From contig DF237202.1 in the NCBI GenBank assembly GCA_000708835.1, forward strand, positions 1-64,000: a DNA stretch of 64,000 nucleotides, written 5' to 3'. The notes beneath the pieces were generated by a model. It saw only the letters and a list, made by a program, of their open reading frames with translations. It was not told where the DNA came from and did not search any database. Shown piece by piece: positions 25,222-36,238 of this stretch. Position 1 is the stretch's first letter. Each line of letters opens with the position of its first letter. Origin of the DNA: Klebsormidium nitens (lineage: Eukaryota > Streptophyta > Klebsormidiophyceae > Klebsormidiales > Klebsormidiaceae). A program made the translations under genes and the position numbers.

Positions 25222-28200
25222 ATGGCGCGCAATACTTACACGTTTCTGTGTGTCCTCGTCATGGCGGCAGCCCTCACCAGCTCAGGTGAGTCTTGCTAGA
25301 TCTGTTTTGTGCTCGTTTTCAACCTATACAATCCATTAAGAACCAGCGTTTTATCTACGTTGAGTTTCTCTGGCACAAAGGATTCTCGAACTACTGCTGA
25401 AGAGTCCTTTGACTGCTGCTTTGAGTTGCGTCACTAAAAGGATTTTGGAATGGCGTGTTGAACAAAAGCAACCGCTGTCTTCTCACATCAGTTACACAAT
25501 GAACAGCTTCGATATCAGATCGGAAGTCGACTGGTGCTTGCACAAAGTCTCAAGGGTGCTTCTGCGACTTGCTCCATGTTTGTCCAGAAATACATCCGCA
25601 AATGTAGTATGCATCAGCAGATCTCTAGCTTCATTGCGGCATCCAACCTACACTGAGCTTTTTGTCAGTTGCTTCTGACCAATGTACTAGCAGTCTGCTC
25701 TCTATTTCCAGTCTCTTACCCTGTCATCAGATAGTCCAACAGCTCAAACAGCTTCTTTATATCGCCTCAAATGCTCCCTAGGTCCGCACTTGCTCCTTGC
25801 TTTCATCAGGACGTCAGCCTGATTCCCCTCTGGTGACTTTCAAGACCGCTTTTGCTGACGTCATCTCCCCTCCTGCAGTGATGGCCCGCCCCCTGGTGGA
25901 CGACTTTCAAAGGAGCTCAAGCAGGAACCGGGTGCTAGTCGGTGAGAAAGCTGAATTTCGACTATTGCTTTAAAGTTGCAAGTAATTATAACGTTTATGG
26001 GTTTAGGAACAAAGGCAGCTGAGCCAGAAGGAGGGGGTTCGATTAGAGGCAGACTGCAGCTTCGCTCAAAGAAAGACAAAAATCGCCTATGAGTTTGACT
26101 TTGTTTGAGAATTGGGGCTCTTGTGATTGCGAAGCAGGGCTTGAGAGGTTTGGGCAGGGGGTCGACGCTTTCTCGGCAAAAGGGTTTGGTCAGCTGAAAT
26201 AATGAACGATGGAATGATGAAAGTTGGAAGCTTCAGGTCAGCTTTGCCAAGATAGTACCAAGCAAAAGGTTTGCTGCTGGAATCTGTTCACTTTCTTTTG
26301 ATTGTCAATGCCCCAGACTTGGGAATAGCTGATGTTCCTGCAAACAACCTGGAAAAGTCACCGACGAGAGCATCACAAACCGAATGCCAAAAGAAGCTCG
26401 AAGCAGCTGCAGTAGTCCACCAAAAGCATCGAGCTTCGAACCAGCACAACAGTTTGATCAAAGTCAGAAACATTACAAGCGAAGCACCAGAAGCATTTTC
26501 TAACTCTTTTCTCCTTGTCTTCTTTTCAGAGGGCCCTGTTTCCGCTCCTTCCATTGCCCCAACCGACGCCCCCGCTCCAACCGACGCCCCCGCCCCCATG
26601 ACAGACGCCCCCGCACCGTCCGTTGGTCCGACCGACGCACCTGGACCGTCCGATGAACCGGCCAGCGCACCTGGACCGTCCGATGAATCGACCAGCGCAC
26701 CTGGACCGTCCGATGAGCCGACCAGCGCACCTGGACCGTCCGATGAGCCGCTCCCGGTCTCAACCATGTTCCTCAACATCGCCCCCGGTCCCGCCGTTAT
26801 GGACCCGACCGTCGCCCCGGGGCCTGGAAGCGTCATCATTACGTCATCCAACGAAACCGCCGCTGCGCCCGAGTCCACCCTCCCGCCGGAGGCCTACCAG
26901 TCCGTTCCGCCCGTCACCAACGGAACGGCCAACGGAACGGTGGCCCCTGTGCCCGGCGGCCCCGCCACGCAGGCGAACACGACAGCGTCCGAGAACGTGA
27001 CGTCACCCGATGCGTCGCCCATGCCTATGGCGGTACCCACCGCTCCCTTGCCCGAATACTCCGCAACCACGTGGTGCGGAACCCTGGAGTGCCTCCAAAC
27101 CGCTATGGTCGTCGCGCAGGTAAGCTATGCCCAACCGCTCAACCGCTGTTCGAATCCTTCGGATTTAGCTCGGAACAGTTTCTCCGACCTTAAAATGGCA
27201 CGCTTGGTCTGACAAAGACAACCACTTCTACTCCTACTTCTTTGAGAAGTTCCTGCAAGCACCGTTTGGGAATATGTTTCTGCTCTAACCTGTGCAATCT
27301 TTCACAGCGGACGAATTCCTATCCCCCCTTGAGAAACAAAAAAGGTTGTGTCTCGCGTCTTATGCCTGACATTGCTCTCAGAAAGGCCTTCGCGGCAGTT
27401 CCCGCTTTGGCAACCCGTTACCCACAAACTCGTTCGGCCGACCAGTAGCAACAGCTCCCTGCAACCCTTTCGCAAACCAAGAATTGAGGAATCAAAAGCG
27501 AACGGACCTTCCTGCCTCTTCTATCAAAATGTTGAGTTCGGACTTGCTCCCTTTTTGTCCCGAAACTGTTAATGCTAGCCCGATCTCAATCCAAAGCAGA
27601 ATCAAACCAGAGATTATGCTTTGCAGAGCAACAACAACTCCATCATTTACGTCACCGACAACATCGACATGACCGGCCAAACCCTCCCGGCGGTCACTAA
27701 CTACCTCGAGGTTATGGGTAACTGCCCCGACGGCTGCTGCTGGATCGACGCGCACCAGCTGAGCCAGGTCTTCGTGGTGACGTCAGCGGGGCACTTTACG
27801 TCACACATGCTGGAGATCCGCAACGGAAAGGCGGCCGGGTGCGGAGGCGCCGTGTGGGTTTCGGAGGGTGCCAAGGCCGGGTTCTTTGACACCAAGTTCA
27901 ACAACAATTCGGCACAGGTGAGGGTTTGGTTGGGGAAAACGTTCATGAACGAAGCAAAGCAGTTGAGCTCTATCGAATCACGAGGTCGCTTTGCTCTTAT
28001 TGGGCTGAATCTAAGCTTCTTTTGCATGTTGTTTGTGATAACATCGAGCGTGAGTGCTGAGTCTGCCGCTGAAGCGCTCGGGGTGGGACGTGGACAAGTG
28101 ATCTTGCGTCAGGAAGCTTGCAGAAGGATGAGAATGAAGTTTTCTGAATTGAGAACCCGCTTTCTTCTGCTACCTAGATCACCAATTCTATCACTATCGT

Positions 28201-31200
28201 TGAAGCCGCATACCGCTTCCCTAACTGCAAAAATTTACTTTCAGATTACTTCAGCTTGAGACCAATTCTCGCTGCTCATTTCCAGCCCCAGCCCATAGAA
28301 ACATAGAAACCTCAGGCCGTCAAATTGCTTTAAACATCAGTCAAAGCTTTTTCTTTCCAGTAAGAAGCCCTGCAATCTCAAATCGCTAAACCGTCGAACC
28401 TCTTGCGCAGACTGGTGGCGCCGTGTGCTTCGACAAGAACACGAGCGGTTACTTCAAGGGCGGCAGTTTCAAGGGTGACGTGGCGTCAACAAACGGTGGT
28501 GACGTGTACGTCGAGACGGGTGCTTGCGTCACCTTCACGAACGTCAACTTCCGGATGTCGTTTGCCGACAAGGGCGGCGCCGTTTACGCCAACACGAACG
28601 GTTCCGTTGACGTCGGGTACAGCTTCTTCGACCGGAACGCCGCAACGGTGAGATTTCTCGCCTTTATAAGCGCTGGTTTTCATGCAAGCAAGTGATGTGA
28701 TCACCTTTAACTAGTTATAAGTCGTATGATGCGATGCAGGAAAAGAGTGAAAGAAACCAGACCTAGTCATACTCAAGAGGTAGAGTGAGGCGTGAGTCGC
28801 ATACAGCGATGTGATTGTAAGATGCAAAGAGCGTTGAGGAGTGACGAGTGTTCAAAGTGAAGAGTTTTGCCTGCAATAATCAGTGCTAGAAGAACGACAG
28901 GCCAGAGAGATACTTTGGACACAGAATCCGACAGAAAAGATATCCGGAGACGAATTTTCTGCTTTGAAATCCCAATGGGCGCTGATAAGTGTCGCTTTTT
29001 CAACAGACCGCGGGTGGCGCGATCGCGGCAGCAACCGGCTCCACTGTCAGCGTCGAGTTCACCCAGTTCGCTGGCAACACAGCCCCGGTAAGTTCCCCCG
29101 GTTGCAGTAGTCGGAAACTTTGAGCCTGCTCCCGTCTTTAGAAGTAAGAGTTGTTTCTCCCGGCCAACGGATCGAACAGGTGCAGCAGCAGCATTGCGGC
29201 TGCTTTGCAAACATTCGCAGCTTTCGCGAGTCCGAGTGAGCAATCAACACAACCAGTGACAATGCGTTTGTCGTCGGAGGATTCTCAAGGGGTCTTCGTT
29301 TGCGCCTTGAAATAAATGCCTGTCACTGTAAGTATTCGGAGGCTGCTTTGAATTCTAGGAGTCGTTTGTACCGTCGGCTGCGTCTGCAATGAAGCTTCTA
29401 AGATGAGACTTCCCTTCGGATTGCGGCCTTGGAAGTGTTCCTTTTAAACATTTTACTAACCCCCAGATATGTGCGAACGCAGACCGGAGCCGACGCGGCT
29501 CTCGAGGCGGGTGTCACAAATTCGTTCTACAAGGATACGTTCACCGCTGCCGGCACAGTTGTGAACGGCAACGTTTGCGATACGCCAACTGGTGAGCTTC
29601 AGGACTCCTTCGATGAGTCCCTTCGGTTCTTCTCCTCTCAGGACTGACCAAAAACCAACAGCTGTCGAAACAGAGTTTCTACATTTAACCACGATTGAAC
29701 ATCTCGCTTGTCGGTATTGCATGTCTGACGTTTCCACCTCTCGTTTCAGGCCACTCAATGAAAGAAGTTACAGATCAGATTGCTGAAGAAACTCCTTCAG
29801 ACATAGCGAGTCCTCTACTCTTCAAAGTCCAAGTCCTCGACCTCTCGATGAAAGACCTCATGAACTCATGAACCATCACTGAACCTCGTTCTTTCCGCCC
29901 TCCTGCACCACTTTCTCTCCGAAGCCCAAGTCCCTGACTTGGCGAACGAAGACATCATAAGTCCGCGGACCCCTTACTAACCTCTTCCTTAATGTTCCCC
30001 TGCAGCCACGTGCCGGTACCTCGCCCCGGTCTGTACCTGGATCCCCAACGACTGCAACATGCCCTTGACCCCGTTCCCGGTTCCCCAGCCGTCTCCTTCC
30101 CCCGCCTCTTCCCCGGTTCCTTCTCCGTCTCCCGCCGCCCCGTCGCCGCAACCGTCCAACTCTCCGGCAGTCCCCTCTCCCTCCCCCTCCCCCCGGTCAT
30201 CGCCCATGACGTCACCTTCCGGCTCGCCCCTGGCGTCACCTCTTCCGTCAGCTTCTAGCTCCCCCCGGGCGTCTCCTGTTGCTTCCCCGGTCGCTTCACC
30301 GATCCCGTCACCGGTTGCTTCACCGTCCAGCTCCCCCAGGGCGTCACCAATTGCGTCACCGGTAGCGTCACCCCTTCCGTCACCTTCTAGCTCGCCCCGG
30401 GCGTCTCCCGTAGCTTCACCGATCCCGTCACCGATCCCGTCACCTTCCAGCTCCCCCCGGGCGTCTCCCGTAGCGTCACCGATCCCGTCGCCGCTTCCGT
30501 CACCGGTCGCTTCACCGGTTCCGTCACCTTCTAGCTCCCCCCGGGCGTCTCCCGTTGCATCACCAATCCCGTCACCGGTCGCTTCTCCGGTTGCGTCACC
30601 AACTGCGTCCCCTTCCAGCTCCCCCCGGGCGTCTCCCGTCCCGTCACCAATCCCGTCTCCGTCAGCTTCGCCTAGACCTTCCCCTGTCGCGTCGCCGAGC
30701 GCGTCGCCGGCCGCGTCGCCGGCTGCGCCATCTCAGTCACCAGTGGCGTCACCGCTCCCGTCACCTTCCCGCTCCCCGGTCGCTTCTCCTGGGCCCTCGA
30801 GCTCCCCCCGAGCGTCACCAATTGCGTCACCGATTGCCTCACCAATCCCGTCACCTCTGCCGTCCCCCTCCGCCTCTCCCCTCCCCTCGGCGCTGCCCTC
30901 CCCCTCGAGCTCGCCCGTGACGTCACCCCTGCCGTCAGCGAGCCCCTCCTCGCGCCCCTCCCCCTCGCTGATGACGTCACCGGTTCCATCTGCTTCCGCC
31001 TCTCCCGCCCCCGTCCCCAGCCCATCTGCATCGCCAAAGGCGCCGGTTTCGTCTACCGGCCCCCCGGCCGTCATCCAGGAAATAACCCCGACGCCAACCA
31101 CGACACTAACCCCGACTAACCCCCCGGTTACCGCTGCCCCGGTCACTCTTCCTCCGGTCACGGCTGCCCCGGTCACTCTTCCTCCCGTCACCAAGCCCCC

Positions 31201-33895
31201 CAAAACGCCGTCCCCTACCGTGCAAATCCAGGGCGTTCCCACCACTTCACCCCCCACAACTTCCGCGCCTTCGACATCGCCCCCAACCGAAATCCCTTGC
31301 GATACCCCGGCAGCTGCTCCGGTTGCTCAGCCAACGCCCGCCCCCTCCGCATCGCCTATCCCCTCTCCATCACCTATCCCCTCAGCCTCGCCGTCGCCCG
31401 TCCCGTCGGCGTCCCCATCGGCAATGCCTTCGTCATCGCCTATGCCCTCTCCCTCCGCATCGCCTATCCCCTCTCCTTCAGCATCTCCTCTCCCATCTCC
31501 GTCCGCATCTGCTCTCCCCTCACCATCACCTATGCCCTCCCCTTCCTTATCTCCTGTCCCATCTCCTTCCGCCCAACCATCCCCGTCCCCTCTCCCCAGC
31601 CAATCGCCAATTCCCTCCCCCTCTGCCATTCCCTCCCCATCTCCCTCCCCCCTGCCATCGCCTATCCCCTCCCCATCACCTATCCACAAGCCCGTCCCCA
31701 CTTCCGGTCCCGGGGGAACCCCCCAAGGCGGCCCTGTCGACGAGCCTACCCCCGCCCCGACTACCCCCGGGGGGATCCCCCAAGCTACCCCCGCTCCTGT
31801 TCCGTCCGCGCCCGTTCCGTGCGAAAGCGGAAGCGGAACGTCTGTGAAGGGCGACCCCCATCTGGTCGGGAAGCACGGCGAGCGGTTTGATTTCATGGGC
31901 GAAGCGGGCAGGGACTACTGCCTGGTCGCCGACAAGAGGGTGCACGCCAACATGCACGTGTTCGCCGGGCGGAGGGAAGGAACCACCGTAAGTCGTCGCA
32001 ATCCCGAGCTCGTTCCGCTCCTTTGCTGTCTGCGAAGTGTGATTGAAGTCTTAGCTTGTTCGTGACTTTGAGCTTTCTGCAAGCTCAGTCGAACCAAGGT
32101 TTTGGTTGGCAAGATAACTTCTGGATCCCATCGAATTTGCAGTTACCGGTGCCGTCGCAGATCAAGTGGATTAAAGTGGTGTGGACAGAGAATCTTTGCT
32201 GAACATGTATATCCTGACTACTTAGAATGCGCGCAGCTTTACACGCAGCCTTATTTGGACCTCAGCTATGATACACCATACGCTTACGAGGAGAACCTAG
32301 GAAAGTGAAGTTCGAGGCTATATAGACCCTAGATTCAAAAGAAGGAAAAGAAGAGCGGAAAGAAGATTATAACGAGAATTGGGCTGACTGCCAAATTCTT
32401 CCCCTGCAGTACATCTCGGAGATCGGTCTGCTGGTGGACTCCGACGAGATCTTCGTTTCCGCCAAGTCCGCGGATTCCGCCGCCTGGAAGGACTTCCACG
32501 GAATGGTCCTCGTGAACGGGATCGAGCTCCCGCTCTCTGACGTCAGCATGGCGCTCGCGAACGGGCTCACGATCACACGTGGCAAGACGAGCGTCAGGGT
32601 TGCTAAGGCGGGCGTCCTTGACGTCACCATGGATATTGCGCGCGCGTCTTTCTGGGAGAACGGCCCAGGCCAGAACTTCGTAAGTTATACTTTTTTTTCC
32701 AGTCTTCCTTCCGCTTAGTATCGGAAGTCTCTGACCCGATCACCGCACCCGATCCACAAAAACCACCGTGAGAAGAAGACACGACTTTCTTGCGCACAGC
32801 GCTTATGCCCTTGGCAAGTCCGCTTAATCCAAATTCAGCAAACTATGGGCTAAGGTCAGAATTTGGGGCTTCACTGTAGTGGATGTAAAGGGGAGGCGTA
32901 CTCAGAACAGGTTTGGGATGCTACAACACTTCCTCAAGACCTCAAATACCCACCATGTCGTTTGCTTAACGAAGTAATCTCGTTAGGGAGAAAGTTTAGT
33001 AACTCCTGACTCGCAAAAGCGGATAAAAGCAAAGATTCGTAAACCCCAGTTTGCTCCAAAACTCGACTCTTAACCACTTTCTGGGCGCCACTTGCAGATC
33101 AACTTTAAGGTGACGTCACTCAACGTCAGCCCCGCCGTCCACGGAGTGCTCGGGCAGACGTACCGGGAGGATGAGCGGACGTACAAGAAGCTCGCCCACG
33201 GAACGGAATTCAAGAAGCTGCGGAACAACGGAATGCCGTATTACGTCGATGGCGAGGAGTCGGACTACCTGTCATCAGGTGAGGGTGTGAATAGGATCAC
33301 GAGGAGCCCGTTTTGCCTGACAGGAATGGCTTAGTTGGAGGACCGTTGGGGGAAGTTCCCATAACGAGAACGTAATTTTGGAAAGATTGCTCAATAAAGT
33401 GGGTCTCGGACCATTACTAAATGTGAGTACTTGATTACTGCTAAGAGTTTCTGGATTCTAATAGCTTCGCTGCTCATTGCTGTTGACCTCGAAAAACATA
33501 TACTCAAGATTCTTTGCCATTCAGCGGACTTTCTGAAGCCTGTCTATTTTAATGTCACAACCTGGCTGGACTTGCGCCAAGTATCTTCTCTAGCTCGTTC
33601 GTGAATAGAAACGAAACCGCCGCACACAGCCAACCGGTCCTCTTGCCGTTGGTTGTGCCTGACTGAGGGATCTCACGGCAAACTCAAAATGTTTGAGTAA
33701 GCAAAAGCCGGCATTCTTTGTTGTCCCCCGGTCGCTTACCTTCTCCTCTTTTCCGCCCCAGGTATCATGGCTGCGGACTGCAATTTCGCCCGGTTCGCTC
33801 CTCAGGGGCCCAAGGCTTCGACCGGGGCAAGAAAGATGCTGTCATCCGAGGAGGCGACACTCACGGTTAAGGGCTCTGGTTTCGGTGACTTCTAG
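25222..33895 (+). CDS. Secreted cell-wall protein: Pmp-like beta-helix, Ser-Pro tract and VWD/root-cap-like domain
   Basis: Predicted extracellular wall glycoprotein of about 1333 residues. Exons: 25222-25285, 25879-25941, 26530-27119, 27627-27917, 28411-28647, 29007-29087, 29483-29591, 30006-31987, 32410-32679, 33098-33278, 33762-33895; phase closes throughout. A signal peptide covers residues ~1-22. A Pro/Ala/Ser-rich region (~43-215) contains four near-identical PGPSDEPxSA repeats. Residues ~240-478 carry repeated GGA(V/I) and FxxN motifs (FNNNSA, FDRNAA, FAGNTA), as in parallel beta-helix polymorphic membrane (Pmp) proteins. A ~590-residue Ser-Pro tract, expected to be hydroxyproline-glycosylated, follows. 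From ~1090 the C-terminus (SVKGDPHLVGKHGERFDFMG, VHGVLGQTYR, DCNFARF) resembles plant root-cap/VWD-like domains. Molecular function is unknown; a structural matrix role is inferred. Confidence 0.85.
26636..26755 (+). repeat. 30-bp coding minisatellite, four units
   Basis: Four tandem 30-base units (GCACCTGGACCGTCCGATGA plus ten bases) encode PGPSDEPASA-like decapeptides with one to three differences each. They lie in the Pro-rich N-terminal region of the wall protein. Confidence 0.9.
30100..31700 (+). repeat. Long Ser-Pro coding minisatellite
   Basis: Irregular tandem units encode SPSP, SPVASPIPSP and SSPRASPVAS variants, including many near-identical AGCTCCCCCCGGGCGTC blocks and GCGTCACCG words. 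The reverse strand stays open for long stretches only because of this composition. Replication slippage and length polymorphism are likely. Confidence 0.9.
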
Positions 33896-36238
33896 ACGGA
33901 GAAAACAAAGCCTTGCACGTCGAAGCCAAGGAAAACCCAAATACTGACCCAACGGCTCCACTTACGGCCAATTCTTGACACGGTCACTAAAACCCCGGAC
34001 GTTCAGTGAAGGAAAGACAAGTCGACAGTACAGTAGACGGTGATTGACCATATTCTGGTGCTTCATTTGAGGTATCAAATAGATTCCGACATTTTTGGAA
34101 GGTATGTGGTATCCTAACAGGAGCTGTAGGTGTTGTAACTTATAACAGACTGGCACTGTTGGTGCTCGACCGAACAGGATTGAACATCATAGGGGTCGAT
34201 CGAAGAAAGGGCCGAATCGTATTTTGAGGTAGAGAAACTCCCACAGAGAAAATAGCGTACGGTCTCTTCCGCACAAATATGTGTAGAGGGTTCACGAAGT
34301 AGGCACTGACATCAACGCCTTGTTGGTGCACAATAGAATCGAAGTAGGATCACACAAACTTCGGACTGTTTCACTGCTACACAAATTAACCTGAGAGACG
34401 CCCCGCCGATTGCCGACGACTTCGACGTTCATTGATGTTTATGCACCACGGTAGTCACTAGATGCGACAATCCGACTCATCAGCTTAAGTATCAGCTCTG
34501 AAATGTTGCCTGGATACTTGTGAAAGGCGCATATCTTGCTGACATTCAACAGTATGCATATGCGGAAGCTCACTACGGATCACAATCCATTGGCCCATGT
34601 GGCGTACACGCCGCCCTTATCATTTGTAGGTAGAGTAGGACAAGAGCACCGGATTCAATGATGCCATACAAGTTTCAACAAGCATTGAATTGGTCAACAT
34701 TACCGGATGTTTGAAGCTAGCTGGTTTGCATACGAGCCGCCTAGCATGTTAAACTCTTGCATGATATTGAAGTTCATGCAATTTGTCCGCCGTAAGGTAA
34801 CTAATCCCGTGTAGGGGACTTTTTGCTATGAAGCTCTTGGCCGCGCGAGCTCACGGTTAGCTGACGCGTGTCCAGTACCCTGATTGACCTTACGCCGATC
34901 GCACGGTCAAAATTTGACTCAAAAATGAAGTCGCCGTCGATCGGAACTTAGTCAAACCTCCGTACTTCAATTTCCGGAATTTTCGGAGGCTGAACCTGAC
35001 GGTCGAATTAACCGAGTACCGTCGATCGAAATTTGCACGAATTTGAACCCGATCGCGACGGTCGGAAGTTGGACACGCGTCAGCTAGCTAGGCTACTGTC
35101 AGGCCGAGAGCTTCATAGCAAAAAGCCCCCAGCCCATGCCTTAGCTTAGTTTTCTTATGGTCACGTACAATGTACGCAAGTGCATATGCAGCAAGCTGAT
35201 CGCTACTAACTAACACCGTCACACACTTGCATAAACGTATACCTTAAAATCATTTAAAGTCGCGCGGCAGTGAAACAGCTTACAATATATGCCAGGATTT
35301 TGCCCAGCTAAGTACTCCACTAGCACTTAAACACATTATATATATCGGACTTCGAAGCCGTCAATATACGAAACTGAGAGCTGCCTGCCGACTCGATTGA
35401 TAGAGTTCCTCATGCAGCAATGATGCATATCAAACGAACGGCCGCCGCGCTGATCAAACATAATCGATATGGTAGAGAATTGACTGCATGTCTCCCTTAC
35501 CGTCACTCATATTTCAAGTTTGATTAAACCCCCAAAGTTGGCCCGGCCCTGTACAATCGCCGCCGGCACTGCCGATTCCTGGTGCATGCAACCAAGCATT
35601 GTACATGCACAAGTACATGACGTGCAAGTAACGATTCGCGCTCACAAGTGTTATGAAGAGCACAGAACCATACCGGCCCGTCTATAGGCCACAGGATCGG
35701 ATCGTCCAACGACGAAGCCATTGCTCGCTCTGGCCGGCTCACGGTCGGAGTGGGTTCACAAGCAAGCCAGGCGTGCCAAGTCCCGGCCTAGCCTTGATGT
35801 CACTAGCTATGCATTCGCTTTCACATGCGTCAGCGAACCAAACGGTTGTATAATCCAAAGCCGGCAACTATTTGCAGACCCTACAAAACTTCCAAAACTC
35901 GGCTTACATAAACACTGGTGCCTTTCTTGTATCTTTTGCTCAATTGTTGCTGATTCGAAATTTGTCGGTACTAGGCCCAACAGACCACTATAATCAAGTA
36001 TCCCCCTTTACCAGAGAGTTCTAGGTTGCATTTGCATATTTGGTAAAAGGAAACTAACCGAATGTCGGAGCTTTCATGTTCCTGCCGTCCACCTTGGCGA
36101 AGTCAAAGCGAAAACGCTAAACGGACCTACTTGACGACCGCGACGCTCCTCCCTTTGCCATATCAACACGGAGCTTGCAATAACAACGGACTACATAACC
36201 AAGCCCGGCAAATTTCAAATACAGTCTATCTGATTGTT
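33896..36238. other. Intergenic region with a foldback element
   Basis: Two convergent genes end at either side, so both 3' UTRs lie here. Apart from the inverted-repeat element at 34814-35130 nothing coding is recognised. A TATATATA-type AT stretch occurs near 35338-35346. Confidence 0.6.
34814..35130. mobile_element. MITE-like foldback element with 29-bp terminal inverted repeats
   Basis: The left end starts GGGGACTTTTTGCTATGAAG and the right end, read in reverse, starts GGGGGCTTTTTGCTATGAAG. The two 29-base arms match at 27 positions. A second inner pair, AGCTGACGCGTGTCCA, sits at 34858-34875 and in reverse at about 35070-35085. The ~317-bp body also has partial self-complementarity (GATCGCACGGTC versus CGATCGCGACGGTC words). 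No coding capacity is present and no clean target-site duplication was found by eye, so the class is unassigned. Confidence 0.7.

Noticed and set aside
30672-31957. Long minus-strand open frames opposite the Ser-Pro region
   Set aside because: They read as Gly/Asp/Glu-rich low complexity and exist only because the plus-strand Ser-Pro codons avoid stop complements.
32128-32308. Candidate exon after TTTGCAG in the wall-protein gene
   Set aside because: Exons 31987 and 32410 already join in phase with VWD-like continuity (GTT then YISEIGLLVDS), so this is taken as intron.
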